A DNA stretch of 64,000 nucleotides from Acidobacteriota bacterium (lineage in GTDB: Bacteria > Acidobacteriota > Blastocatellia > UBA7656), in contig JBBPIG010000008.1 in the NCBI GenBank assembly GCA_038040445.1, forward strand, positions 109,127 to 173,126, given 5' to 3'. Position numbers and translations under genes: made by a program. The number at the start of each line of letters is the position of its first letter. The stretch's first letter is position 1. The notes beneath the pieces were generated by a model. That model made no database searches, was not told the origin of the DNA, and saw only the letters and a list, made by a program, of their open reading frames with translations. Shown in pieces: positions 43,950 through 52,819 of the stretch.

Positions 43950-45845
43950 TCAAGGCTGTTTTGGCGAATGGCGCAACAGATACTTCTTTCTAAGTTCTTT
44001 TCTGACGTACATCAGAAACCGGCCAGTTGATCCGATCGCTTTGTACTCGCTCATTACCCCTTCCAGCTCGGGATACTTGAGAATAGCGAGATCCCCATTG
44101 AAGAAGCCGATTTCGTCGACTATGTACTTGGGCTGAGTCTCTTCAAGATCGCGCGCAAGCTGAACGCGCGCTTTGGCGGTGGCTGCTTCGTCAAGGAGTG
44201 AACGGTAGTCATCGCCGAAGTAGTGAACATCAGCGGGGACTCCCGTAAGCGGCTGTGTGCTCAAGTATTGAGAAGCCGGAAGCAGCCCCGACCAAAAATA
44301 AATCTCAGGCCGGTACCCCCAAACGAAAACATAGTCCGCGGGCCCGTCTACTGCGCGAGTACGCGGGCCGCCGGCACGAATCGCTTCGAGCCCGAGGTGG
44401 TCCGCGGCAGCGGCGCCATCGGGAAGGTCCCTCACTACGGCGGCCACCATTCGTTCTTCGCGATCGCGGACACTGTGATACCAGGTCGCGTTTGCCGCGC
44501 TGGTGGTTCCCCGCGCCCAATCAACTGCGAGTAGTACGCCGCGGCCGTGAAATCTAACGAGGGTGAATATGAATCCGATGAGGAGCAGTGCGATCGCAGC
44601 TCTTCGAAGGGTCCTGCCCCGAGTGCTCAGGGACGACAGGATACCCGTCAGTCCCCGTGCGCCTATCAGGCATAGGCTGGGCAAAGTCTGGAGGAAATAG
44701 TGAGCATAGAAGCGCCCGCCAACCATCACTCCTGCGAACGATACCGCGAACCAAATAAGCAGCAGCACGTCTGCCCGGAATATGCGCACAACTCTGAAAC
44801 TAGCTCCTGCAGCCTCATCTGTGCCACCGCTGTGATCCCGCATCTGGCGAGCCACGGTCACGCTGACGAAAACAAGCCCGATCAAAAGAGTGTCGTTGAG
44901 CGCCAGATAGTTCAATCCGCTATTCATTGCAGACACGGCGATCTTGCCCGCGGAATAGTATCTGCCGTAGCGCGCGCCCCAGTCCCAAACATACGTCCAG
45001 TAAGCTGACAGCGAGCGTGTAGCCGCAATGTAAGCCAGGAACGGGAGCGAGCTGGCGAGGAGACCAGCCGCAGCAAGCACAAACAAACGCGATCCGGCGA
45101 GCGTCCCACCGAATTCTTTGCTGACAGCCTCGATCGCCCTTGCGGCCGGTTGTGCCGTTACGGTTTTTGCTGATCGTTTTGAATCGGCTAAGTTCCATCT
45201 TCTTGACATGAAAAGGACCGCGGCGAAGAAGATGAGGTCGAATATTGCTTTGGGGTTTACTTGAAAAGCTACGCCCACCAGCGCTCCGCCTGTCAGCGCT
45301 AGCCAGTCTTTACTCGATCGGTTGCGATTTGCATCGCGCGCATCCAAGCCGGATCGGACCAGGAGATAAGCCCCGGCCGAATAAGGCATCACCATTAGGA
45401 AGTCCGTGCTGAGCATTTGTAGATGTGGGTAGGTGGTGCTGAACACTGCAAACATCGCGGCAGCAAGCAACCCGACACGCTTGTTGTAGAGCCGCGAACC
45501 GAACAGGTAAAGCACTCCCGAGATCGCCACGGAATATGCAATTGTGAACAGGCGAATAGTCAGGATGTGCGCGCCGAAAATCCAAAACAGCAGCGCGTAG
45601 ACGAACGGAAGCACCGGCGGCTTATCAAAGTAGATCGCGCTATAAAGCGCCTTGCCGCGCAACATCTCCTCTCCCACCGTGAACCACAGCCCGTCGTCCT
45701 CATAGAGATGACCCGCATAGAAGATCCGCAAGATGAAGCCGACCGCTGCAATGATCACAAACAGTTTCAGAACTGTTGCGCGCGTAACGCGGTCCTGCTC
45801 GTCGGTCAGTTCATTCTGCTGATCGGCGAGTCCTGCGTTTATCAT
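43950..45845 (-). CDS. GT39-like membrane glycosyltransferase
   Basis: A 631-residue integral membrane protein with ~10-12 hydrophobic helices in the first 480 residues and a C-terminal soluble domain. The N-terminal loop LYEDDGLWFTVGEEMLRGKALYSAIYFDKPPVLPFVYAL has the acidic residues and the PP step typical of the ArnT/PMT superfamily (glycosyltransferase family 39), which use polyprenyl-phosphate sugars. The acceptor is unknown. It lies 25 bp downstream of ttcA on the same strand. Confidence 0.83.
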   Translation of the reverse strand: MINAGLADQQNELTDEQDRVTRATVLKLFVIIAAVGFILRIFYAGHLYEDDGLWFTVGEEMLRGKALYSAIYFDKPPVLPFVYALLFWIFGAHILTIRLFTIAYSVAISGVLYLFGSRLYNKRVGLLAAAMFAVFSTTYPHLQMLSTDFLMVMPYSAGAYLLVRSGLDARDANRNRSSKDWLALTGGALVGVAFQVNPKAIFDLIFFAAVLFMSRRWNLADSKRSAKTVTAQPAARAIEAVSKEFGGTLAGSRLFVLAAAGLLASSLPFLAYIAATRSLSAYWTYVWDWGARYGRYYSAGKIAVSAMNSGLNYLALNDTLLIGLVFVSVTVARQMRDHSGGTDEAAGASFRVVRIFRADVLLLIWFAVSFAGVMVGGRFYAHYFLQTLPSLCLIGARGLTGILSSLSTRGRTLRRAAIALLLIGFIFTLVRFHGRGVLLAVDWARGTTSAANATWYHSVRDREERMVAAVVRDLPDGAAAADHLGLEAIRAGGPRTRAVDGPADYVFVWGYRPEIYFWSGLLPASQYLSTQPLTGVPADVHYFGDDYRSLLDEAATAKARVQLARDLEETQPKYIVDEIGFFNGDLAILKYPELEGVMSEYKAIGSTGRFLMYVRKELRKKYLLRHSPKQP

Positions 45846-45870
45846 CGGGAGAATTGAGCGCGTAGTCGGA

Positions 45871-46758
45871 TCAGAGGGCGTTGAGAGTCACCGGCGCAAG
45901 CGTCGCAGCAGGCGGGTCGCTATGCGCGCTGAGCACACCATCGAGTTCATCGGCGAGATCAGCTCTAACGGCGGACAACGACTCGAAGTCAAAAAGCTGC
46001 CTGTCCAGCAACTGCGAAGGCCTGACGTTGGCGAGCGCCTTCAGCATCGAGTTCCGCACTTCAAGAATCTCACACTGAAGTTCGTCGATCAGCCGCTTTA
46101 CTCGCTTGCGTTTTAGGTTCTCCTGCGAACCGCACAGATCGCAAGGAATGATCGGATACTGTTGGGTTTCGGCGAACGCTGCGACATCGGACTCCCAGCA
46201 ATAGGCGAGCGGACGGATGACCATGTTGCGTCCGTCATCGCTTCGAAGAGCCGGCGGCATCGCTTTCAGGGAGCCGCTGAAGAACAGATTGAGCAGGAAT
46301 GTTTCCAGGATGTCGTCCGCGTGATGACCCAGGGCGATCTTCGTGCAGCCTTCTTCGACCGCCGCGTTGTAGAGAATCCCGCGACGCAGCCGCGAGCACA
46401 GAGCGCAAGTCGTCTTGCCTTCAGGCACGACCGATTTCACGATTGAATGAGTGTCGCGCTCGATGATCCGAAACGGGACACCCTGTGCCTTTAAGTATTC
46501 TGGCAAGATGTACTCGGGGAAGCCGGGCTGTTTTTGATCGAGGTTCACCGCAAGCAAATCGAATCTGACCGGCGCGCGGCGCCGGAGGTCTGATAGCAAC
46601 GCGAGAAGCGTGTAGCTGTCCTTTCCGCCGCTTAGGCAAATCATCACGCGGTCGCCGTCTTCGATCATGTTGAAGTCGGCGATGGCGCGGCCGACTCCAC
46701 GAAGCAGCTTTTGCTCGAGCTTCTCAGTTTTGTTTTGTACGTTGGTCTTTGACATCAA
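45871..46758 (-). CDS. ttcA: tRNA 2-thiocytidine biosynthesis protein TtcA
   Basis: A 295-residue PP-loop ATPase. The PP-loop [12 protein letters not shown] is near residue 45, [12 protein letters not shown] near 140 supplies two Cys and [15 protein letters not shown] another pair that bind the iron-sulfur cluster, and [17 protein letters not shown] is the family middle motif. It thiolates C32 in certain tRNAs. Met1 and Met2 are adjacent, and either may start. The final ~40 residues are variable. Confidence 0.92.
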   Translation of the reverse strand: MMSKTNVQNKTEKLEQKLLRGVGRAIADFNMIEDGDRVMICLSGGKDSYTLLALLSDLRRRAPVRFDLLAVNLDQKQPGFPEYILPEYLKAQGVPFRIIERDTHSIVKSVVPEGKTTCALCSRLRRGILYNAAVEEGCTKIALGHHADDILETFLLNLFFSGSLKAMPPALRSDDGRNMVIRPLAYCWESDVAAFAETQQYPIIPCDLCGSQENLKRKRVKRLIDELQCEILEVRNSMLKALANVRPSQLLDRQLFDFESLSAVRADLADELDGVLSAHSDPPAATLAPVTLNAL

Positions 46759-46821
46759 GGAAGGTTGATACTAGCATAGCGACGCTAGCGCCTGCCAAGA
46801 ACAGCCCGGCTTATCACAGTT

Positions 46822-47055
46822 ATGATGCCTTGTCCGATTAGAGTTGAATGTTACGCCGGCACGCGCGCCGAAGAGTCGCCAAGGCGAATCCGTTTCAACT
46901 GGCGCGAGCACGTCGTGGCTCTCGTGCTAGCCGAGTCCGTCGAGGAATCGCTCTCGTCGCGTCAACAAACGCGGCGTTACAAGCTCCTGACTGACGAGGG
47001 GTTGGTGCTTGAAGTTGTCCGCACGAGTGACGGTTCCTGGTACCTTGTGTCGTAG
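46822..47055 (+). CDS. DUF6504-like small protein
   Basis: A 77-residue protein. IRVECYAGTRAEESPRRIRFNWREHVV and the C-terminal YKLLTDEGLVLEVVRTSDGSWYLVS follow the DUF6504 pattern as I recall it (small beta-rich proteins, sometimes next to DNA polymerase genes). No function is known to me. It is divergent from ttcA and convergent with pyk, 17 bp from the pyk stop. Confidence 0.7.
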   Translation: MMPCPIRVECYAGTRAEESPRRIRFNWREHVVALVLAESVEESLSSRQQTRRYKLLTDEGLVLEVVRTSDGSWYLVS

Positions 47056-47072
47056 CGGGATGCTTGCGACTC

Positions 47073-48536
47073 TCATTGCCCCTCATCGTCGGCTGGGGCG
47101 GCTGGGGTTGTCAGTTCTCCGACGCAATGGATCTTCATCGACAACGAGATTACCGCGTCGCTCAACCGGCCTGCCATTACGATGACTGTCTCGCCGCGCT
47201 CGGCTAGCTCGAGATCGAGTAGCGCGCGGTCCGCGAGCGGCAACAAGCCATTCACTACCGAGTTGACGCCGTCGAGCACACAAGGCTCGACTCCCCAGTT
47301 GACCGAGAGCTGGCGGCGGATCTGCTCGGTGGGCGCAAGCGCGATTATTCGTTGGCTCGGTCGAAGCGCGGCGATGTGCCGGCCCATATTCCCGCTCTGA
47401 GTGATTACGACAATCGAACGGCAGCCCACTTCGTCGGCAGCGCGGACCGCGGCCTCGGCGATCGCCCGTCCGTAAGAACCGGTTTGCCGGTCGAACACAG
47501 ACTGCCTCATCAGCTCTCTCGCGGGGACATCCATCTCTTCCGTCGAGCGAATGATCCGGTCCATCATAGTCACCGCGTCGACAGGGAACCGGCCCACTGC
47601 GGTTTCGCCCGAAAGCATCACGGCATCCGAGCCATCTAGGACCGCGTTTGAGACGTCTGACGCTTCGGCGCGAGTGGGCCTCGGGTTGTCGATCATCGAC
47701 TGAAGCATCTGCGTCGCAGTGATGCTGAGCTTTTGAGCGATCAAACAATCGCGAAGGATTTTCTTCTGCAGCACCGGCACGCGTTCAGGCGAAGTCTCCA
47801 CCGCGAGGTCTCCGCGAGCGACCATCACGCCGTCCACGACGTCCAGGATGTTTGCGAAGTCGTCGACAGCTTCCGGCTTTTCGATCTTGGCGATCAGCCG
47901 CGCGTTTCCGCCGAACTGTTTGATCAGCTCACGCGCGCGGCGGCAGTCATCCGCGCTGCGGACGAAGGACTGGGCAACGAGATCGACTCCCCGTTCAATT
48001 CCGAATTGTAGATCGGCTATGTCCTTTTCGGTGATCGAGGGAATCGAAACTCGAGCGCCGGGCAAATTGATGCCCTTGTGATCGTACAGGACGCCGCCGT
48101 GAATCACGCGCGCAGTGACTTCGTTTGGTGTGGTGTCGATGACTTGAAGCTCGATCTGGCCATCGTCGATGAGAATGCGGTCGCCTTGATGAACGTCGCG
48201 AGCCAGAAGCTGATAGTTGGTCGAGAAGCGGGTGGCGTCGCCCTCGATCTCTTCGCTGATGATTCGAACCTCGGCGCCGTCCTCGAGAAGAGCGTTGCCG
48301 TTGCGAAGCTTGCCCGTGCGAATCTTCGGGCCGGAGATGTCGAGCATCGCCGCTACTGGTTTCTCGAGTTGATCGGCAACGCGTCGAATGCGAGCGATGA
48401 TCTCGCCGTGATGCTCTCGCTCGCCGTGGGACATGTTGATGCGAGCGACATCCATCCCGGCGAGCATCAGTTCTCGGAGCCGTGCTTCCGAATCGCATGC
48501 CGGACCGATTGTCGCGACTATTTTCGCTCGACGCAT
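47073..48536 (-). CDS. pyk: Pyruvate kinase
   Basis: A 487-residue glycolytic enzyme making pyruvate and ATP from phosphoenolpyruvate. AKIVATIGPACDSEARLRELMLAGMDVARINMSHG opens it; LIAKIEKPEAV carries the catalytic Lys, followed by VMVARGDLAVE, ATQMLQSMIDNPRPTRAEASDVSNAVLDGSDAVMLSGETAVGRFPVDAV and a complete C-terminal allosteric domain. There is a B domain of normal size. A 13-bp inverted-repeat element separates it from the upstream tlpA-like gene. Confidence 0.95.
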   Translation of the reverse strand: MRRAKIVATIGPACDSEARLRELMLAGMDVARINMSHGEREHHGEIIARIRRVADQLEKPVAAMLDISGPKIRTGKLRNGNALLEDGAEVRIISEEIEGDATRFSTNYQLLARDVHQGDRILIDDGQIELQVIDTTPNEVTARVIHGGVLYDHKGINLPGARVSIPSITEKDIADLQFGIERGVDLVAQSFVRSADDCRRARELIKQFGGNARLIAKIEKPEAVDDFANILDVVDGVMVARGDLAVETSPERVPVLQKKILRDCLIAQKLSITATQMLQSMIDNPRPTRAEASDVSNAVLDGSDAVMLSGETAVGRFPVDAVTMMDRIIRSTEEMDVPARELMRQSVFDRQTGSYGRAIAEAAVRAADEVGCRSIVVITQSGNMGRHIAALRPSQRIIALAPTEQIRRQLSVNWGVEPCVLDGVNSVVNGLLPLADRALLDLELAERGETVIVMAGRLSDAVISLSMKIHCVGELTTPAAPADDEGQ

Positions 48537-48553
48537 AAGACGTGTAAGGGCGA

Positions 48554-48635
48554 CCTGGGAGCGCAGCCTCTTTCCGATGACGGCTATTCTCTTCCTCGTG
48601 AAGGCCAGGCAGGCAGGGATGCCTGCGCTCCCAGG
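48554..48635. repeat. 82-bp inverted-repeat element
   Basis: 13-bp perfect ends CCTGGGAGCGCAG and CTGCGCTCCCAGG, with an inner GCAGGCA/TGCCTGC hairpin near the right end. It fills the gap between pyk and the TlpA gene. The form resembles short dispersed palindromes of other GC-rich genomes. Confidence 0.75.
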
Positions 48636-48636
48636 G

Positions 48637-49251
48637 TTATGACCCAGCCAGCGCTTGATTCACCGCTTCATCCAGCTCTTTTCCGTGCGACTGGCTGTAG
48701 CCACTCAGGTGCTTGATCAAGCGGCCGTCACGGCCGAATACCAGCGTCTGCGGGATCGTATCGTCTTCGGTGCCCAGGTAAGAGGTGAACATTTCTTCTG
48801 TGGCCAGACCTACCGTGTAGGTTATGCCGTAGTTGTCGATGAACTTGCGAATGTCCTGAGGCGAAGATCTGCCTCGATCGTCTATGTGCAAGCCGATGAC
48901 CTCAAGCCCGCGGTCACGATTCTCCCTCGCTAACCGTGCGAGCTGAGGAGTCTCAAGCCGGCACGGAGCACACCACGTCGCCCAGAAGTCCATCACCAAC
49001 ACCTTGCCGCGATAATCCGAGAGCTTGATCGTCCGGCCATCGACCGTGCGCACGTCGAAGTCAGCAAGCACGATCTTCGATGCGGGATTTGAAACTGAAG
49101 TGCCCGGAAGCACCACCATCGAGTCGGCCTTCTCATCGGGATGAGCAGTCAGCAGGGTGTAGCCGATCGTCGCTATCAGAACAACCACGACTAAGGTGGC
49201 AATAATACGACCCGGTGTCCATAGAGTGGGTTGCGTGTTGCTCTCAGCCAT
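48637..49251 (-). CDS. TlpA-family thioredoxin-like protein, membrane-anchored
   Basis: A 204-residue protein from ATG 49251, which has GGAGG just upstream; the longer frame adds an Arg-rich leader. One N-terminal membrane helix (about residues 15-35) places the thioredoxin fold in the periplasm. The redox motif is FWATWCAPCRLETPQL (WCAPC, near residue 95), typical of TlpA/ResA reductases for cytochrome c maturation or protein disulfides. The cis-Pro region is IPQTLVFGRDG. It is encoded downstream of yacG, 44 bp apart. Confidence 0.88.
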   Translation of the reverse strand: MAESNTQPTLWTPGRIIATLVVVVLIATIGYTLLTAHPDEKADSMVVLPGTSVSNPASKIVLADFDVRTVDGRTIKLSDYRGKVLVMDFWATWCAPCRLETPQLARLARENRDRGLEVIGLHIDDRGRSSPQDIRKFIDNYGITYTVGLATEEMFTSYLGTEDDTIPQTLVFGRDGRLIKHLSGYSQSHGKELDEAVNQALAGS

Positions 49252-49295
49252 CACTACCTCCAGAGATCGCCGTGGGGGGACGTGAAGTCGGATTC

Positions 49296-49502
49296 TCAAT
49301 CCTGCTGCAGTTGCTCGGTATCTTCGGAAACGTCTCTCAGCGGGATCGAGACGCTGTACTCCTCGCCAGCCCACCTGCCCAGGTCGATGACGCGGCACCG
49401 CTCGGAGCAAAAGGGCCGGTCGGGATTGTCATGCCATTTGGTCGGCTTTCCGCAGATTGGGCACTTCATATTCAAATCCATCGTTTGGTTTGCCTCGGGC
49501 AT
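49296..49502 (-). CDS. yacG: DNA gyrase inhibitor YacG-like zinc protein
   Basis: A 68-residue protein from ATG 49502 (MPEANQTMDLNMK). The zinc ligands are CPICGKPTKW and FCSERCRVIDLGRWAGEEYSV: C-x2-C and C-x3-C, the exact YacG pattern. In E. coli YacG binds GyrB and blocks its DNA binding. A longer frame upstream looks unrelated to the family. Confidence 0.85.
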   Translation of the reverse strand: MPEANQTMDLNMKCPICGKPTKWHDNPDRPFCSERCRVIDLGRWAGEEYSVSIPLRDVSEDTEQLQQD

Positions 49503-49529
49503 GATACTACGAAGCAGGCCGACTGCTGA

Positions 49530-49581
49530 ACAGCAAAGACGCCGAGCACGCGAGAAAGGAGTTCCCACGTACTCGGCGTCT
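49530..49581 (-). terminator. Candidate terminator after DPP-IV gene
   Basis: A 10-bp perfect stem AGACGCCGAG with CTCGGCGTCT (49537-49546 and 49572-49581). The loop is long (25 bases) and the minus-strand tail is TTGCTGTTC. It lies 20 bp past the DPP-IV stop. The long loop lowers confidence. Confidence 0.5.
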
Positions 49582-49600
49582 ATGTGGCTTTGCCTGAGTT

Positions 49601-51736
49601 CTAACGCTGCGTCGAGTTTGTAACCATAGCGCCCGAACGCGCGGGTTCGTTCATCACCAGGTTCTCGATGAAGAACTCCATCATCCGGTCAGGGCGAAGA
49701 CCCGAGTGACCCAGATCTGGACCCACCTGCACCTCGAAGCTCTTACCCGCTTTTTGCAAAGCTTGAATGAGCTGCATCGCGTTGTTCGGGTGCACGTTGT
49801 TATCAGCCGTGCCGTAGTAAATCATCAATCGGCCCTTCAGCTTGTCCGCGAAGTTGATCGCGTTGCCAGCTTCGTAGCCTTCCTTGTTCTCCTGAGGAAT
49901 CCACATGTATCGCTCAGTATAGATCGTGTCGTAGTGATACCACGAAGTCGGCGGCGATGAAGCCGACGCAGCTTGAAACACATCGGGATAACGCAAGATC
50001 GCAAGCGCCGAAGCGTAGCCGCCATAAGATGTGCCAAAGATGCCTACGCGGTTCTTGTCAACATAAGGTCTCTCGCGCAGCGCTTTCACTCCGGCGGCCT
50101 GATCGTCGATCTCGGGCACGCCCAGTTTCAAGTAGATCGCGTCGAGAAACCGCTTTCCGCGTCCCGCGGCGCTTCGCGAATCAAGCGTGGCGTAGAGGAA
50201 TCCATATTCAGTCAGGGTGCTTGGGAGAGTAAATGTCTCGCGCGCGCCGTTCGTCGCAGGACCGGCATACACGCTGACCAGCAGCGGATACTTCTTACTT
50301 GGATCAAAGTTCGACGGAAAGTGCAGCAGTCCGTGCAGCTCAGTCGCGCCGTCGGCGGCTTTGTACTTGATCAACTCGACGCGCTTCAGACCGAGCTGGT
50401 CGAACTTGGCCGTATCGCTCTTTGCAAGCTCGGCAACCAGTTTGCCGTCCCCGTCCATCAAGCGCGTCGCCGGTGGCGTATCGTGCGTTTGAGCCACGTC
50501 GATGAAGTGCCGGCCGTCAGGCGCAACGTCTACAGTGTGGTTGAAGGCCGGATCCGTCAGGCGCTTGTCACCTTTGCCATCAAGCCCGACGCGATGAAGC
50601 TGAAGCTTCATATGATTGTCGCCGTCGCGAGCCATGTAGTAGAGCAGCCCGGCCCCCTCATCGAGCTTAACAATCGCGCCCACTTCAAACTGGTGATTAG
50701 TAAGAGGCGTTATCAGCTTTCCGCTCAGATCGTAGAGGTAGAAGTTTTTCCAACCGTTGCGCTCGGATTCCCAGATGAACCGCTTGCCGTCTTTTAAAAA
50801 CTTCATCGGTGGGTGATTCTCGGTCCAACTCGCCGGCCACTCTTCGCGAACGATGACGCGGCACTTGCCGGTCTCGGGACTCGCAGCCGTGAACTCCATT
50901 ATGTTCTGACGGCGGTTTGTTCTGTTGAATAGCAGCTCGCTGCTGTCCGGCGACCACTGCACGTTATAGGCGTAATGTCCGACGACCGAGTTATCAAACG
51001 GTTTGCCGTCTCGGATGTCGAGCTTCACAGTCTTCTTCGTATCGACGTCGTAGATCAGCAAGTCCGCGATCGGATTGTTCACACCCGCCTTCGGATAGGC
51101 TTCGACGTCCATCTTGCTTTGAAGCTTGGTTTGATCGAGCTGCAGGAAGTAATCCGGCACCGGGCTCTCATCGAAACGATAGAAGGCGATCTTCTTGCTG
51201 TTGGGCGACCACCACATCGCCGTTACCTGATCGAGCTCTTCGCCGTAGACCCAGCTCCCGGTGCCGTACTTGGTGCGGGCCTTCTCGTTGCCATCGATTG
51301 TGATCGCCAATTCGCCGGAGAGTGCGTCGCTCAACCAGAGATTGCGATCGCGATAGAAGGCTTTGAACTTCTTGTCGGGCGATTCAGCCGAAGAATACTG
51401 CCGCCCGCGCTCGGGTCCGCCCGCCCGTCTGCGACCGCTAGGTCTCTCGGCATCGGGAGGCGCCAGTCCGGCTTCGGTGGCCGCGCGAGTAGCGATGTCA
51501 TAGCGGTAGGTCTTGCCGTCTTTGTAATAGTCGAGAGCCTTTCCGTCATCCTGCCATTTGACGTTCAAAGCTGCGAGCTTGACCGAGCCGGGAATTTCTT
51601 TGGACATCTTCTGGTACTGGTCGTACCCGGGCATCGTCTTGAGACGATCCTGCGCGCGCGAAGTTATCGGCAAGATCCCGAGCGTCAGCAGCAGCGCAGC
51701 AACAACACCGTGACAGAGGGTTCTGTTCTTGATCAT
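49601..51736 (-). CDS. Secreted S9 dipeptidyl-peptidase IV
   Basis: A 711-residue protein with a signal peptide (about 1-29), an N-terminal eight-bladed propeller (residues ~60-450) and a C-terminal alpha/beta-hydrolase domain. The triad is Ser in FGTSYGGYASALAI, Asp in YYGTADNNVHPNN and His in VGPDLGHSG. The conserved Glu pair is in YGEELDQVTAMWWSPNSKK (in DPP-IV the double Glu binds the substrate amino group). It releases N-terminal X-Pro dipeptides. With the other peptidases and the POT transporter nearby it fits a peptide-feeding role. Confidence 0.92.
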   Translation of the reverse strand: MIKNRTLCHGVVAALLLTLGILPITSRAQDRLKTMPGYDQYQKMSKEIPGSVKLAALNVKWQDDGKALDYYKDGKTYRYDIATRAATEAGLAPPDAERPSGRRRAGGPERGRQYSSAESPDKKFKAFYRDRNLWLSDALSGELAITIDGNEKARTKYGTGSWVYGEELDQVTAMWWSPNSKKIAFYRFDESPVPDYFLQLDQTKLQSKMDVEAYPKAGVNNPIADLLIYDVDTKKTVKLDIRDGKPFDNSVVGHYAYNVQWSPDSSELLFNRTNRRQNIMEFTAASPETGKCRVIVREEWPASWTENHPPMKFLKDGKRFIWESERNGWKNFYLYDLSGKLITPLTNHQFEVGAIVKLDEGAGLLYYMARDGDNHMKLQLHRVGLDGKGDKRLTDPAFNHTVDVAPDGRHFIDVAQTHDTPPATRLMDGDGKLVAELAKSDTAKFDQLGLKRVELIKYKAADGATELHGLLHFPSNFDPSKKYPLLVSVYAGPATNGARETFTLPSTLTEYGFLYATLDSRSAAGRGKRFLDAIYLKLGVPEIDDQAAGVKALRERPYVDKNRVGIFGTSYGGYASALAILRYPDVFQAASASSPPTSWYHYDTIYTERYMWIPQENKEGYEAGNAINFADKLKGRLMIYYGTADNNVHPNNAMQLIQALQKAGKSFEVQVGPDLGHSGLRPDRMMEFFIENLVMNEPARSGAMVTNSTQR

Positions 51737-51808
51737 CCAAGTCTCCTTCTATGAAGTGCCTAATGGCTGACTATATCGATCACAGTCGATGCGTCCGCTG
51801 GGGACGAG

Positions 51809-52060
51809 TCAGGCGGCTTGACGCGACTTCGCCAACTCGTGCAGCGTCTCTGGGGCGATGTCGGCTCCATTGGGCCACGTTACTGTACCACCCTCGAGGA
51901 AGAACCTCTCGAAATAATGAACATCCTTTAGGGGCTCGAATACAGGCCCCTCCAGCCATTGCGCAAAGTCGATGGTTTCCTCAACTCCGTCGTTGAACGT
52001 AAGTTTTATCAAGTACCCGCCGCGGTACTCGGCTTCAATCACTGTCGGCAGAAACTCCAT
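51809..52060 (-). CDS. DUF2442 family protein
   Basis: An 83-residue protein with the DUF2442 pattern: VIEAEYRGGYLIKLTFNDGVEETIDFAQWLEGPVFEPLKDVHYFERFFLEGGTVTWPNGADIAPETL. A GGAGG ribosome site precedes ATG 52060. Such proteins usually sit next to DUF4160 genes in toxin-antitoxin-like pairs; here the upstream neighbour is instead a decayed XRE regulator. Function is unknown. Confidence 0.85.
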   Translation of the reverse strand: MEFLPTVIEAEYRGGYLIKLTFNDGVEETIDFAQWLEGPVFEPLKDVHYFERFFLEGGTVTWPNGADIAPETLHELAKSRQAA

Positions 52061-52069
52061 AGCGCCTCC

Positions 52070-52270
52070 TCACTCTAGCGGATCGATTTTCTCAAGGCGT
52101 GGCTCGTTGCTTTTGGATGTGCCCATCTGAGAAGCGAGCATTTCGCTCGCAACTTCGTATTCAACGGCGAGCGCTCGATAGGACTCTTGAAAACCGCTGC
52201 GCCTTTTTGCTTTTCTGAGAAAGGCTTTGTGGTCATGCCGGATGGGTTTGTATTTGGTTTCAGCCGTGAA
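52070..52270 (-). pseudogene. Remnant of an XRE-type antitoxin
   Basis: An open stretch of ~66 codons without a usable start. It reads KPIRHDHKAFLRKAKRRSGF, then ESYRALAVEYEVASEMLASQMGTSKS...PRLE. The first part and the MGTSKS--RLE piece match XRE antitoxins of the HigA type, but the middle (the first HTH helices, usually ~14 residues between LA and QMGT) is gone. This looks like a decayed antitoxin with an internal deletion. It ends two bases before the DUF2442 ribosome site. Confidence 0.6.
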
Positions 52271-52545
52271 TCAGATAGTCGCTCAATCTTTGCAGAAGGC
52301 GATTGTGACGTTCAGAGGAAATCGAACCAATTGAACCGAGCATTCAGTCCGCTTCCAACAAAGTCTGCGTCTGCCGGAGAGATTACTTCATCGAAGTCTT
52401 TGACGGCGTGGCGCAGTTGCGTACTCACACCGCAAACAAGCATATCCCGAAAAGGCGGCATCGCGCGCAAGATAATTGCTGGACGATCCTTGACCACTCC
52501 GTTAGCTTGTGGCATTGCCACGATGACTACATCACCTTCCTGCAT
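52260..52545 (-). pseudogene. PemK/MazF toxin gene with internal deletion and frameshift
   Basis: ATG 52545 starts a PemK/MazF fold (EGDVVIVAMPQANGVVKDRPAIILR ... CGVSTQLRHAVKDFDEVI), but the frame leaves the family after GSGL and stops at 52312. In the next frame, from about 52340, LGSIGSISSERHNRLLQRLSDYLIHG continues the family C-terminus to a stop at 52260. About 16-20 residues (the strand and loop before the LGSIG region) appear to be deleted, giving a frameshift. The RNase should be inactive. The antitoxin gene upstream is intact and overlaps by 14 bp. Confidence 0.75.
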
Positions 52546-52771
52546 ATTCGGCGTTCGCTTCCTTGATCTGGTCGCGTGAGTACTCGGGCTCATCATCACC
52601 GTAAGCCCGCGCTAGACTCTCTAAGGCAAGCCACGACCAAGCTTCGCGTTCTTCGTCGGAAGCGCGCGGCACCACAGTGACAATCAGTTCCGTGTTTGGT
52701 TCAAGCTCAAACGGCTCGTCCAGGACGATCAGCTTGCCGTCAAAATGAGCACGTAGAGTTACGGTTTCCAT
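52532..52771 (-). CDS. Antitoxin partner of the PemK/MazF gene
   Basis: A 79-residue protein. Its N-terminus (METVTLRAHFDGKLIVLDEPFELEPNTELIVTVVP) is an AbrB/DUF104-like swapped-hairpin DNA-binding strand set, followed by an acidic helical tail (SDEEREAWSWLALESLARAYGDDEPEYSRDQIKEANAEY) of the type that neutralises a toxin. Overlap of 14 bp with the toxin gene supports the pair. With the toxin broken, this gene may be kept as a repressor or be on the way to loss. Confidence 0.75.
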   Translation of the reverse strand: METVTLRAHFDGKLIVLDEPFELEPNTELIVTVVPRASDEEREAWSWLALESLARAYGDDEPEYSRDQIKEANAEYAGR

Positions 52772-52819
52772 TTCCCCAACCCCTCCGAGAAGAGTTCTAC
52801 AATCCTGTTATTTCGTACT

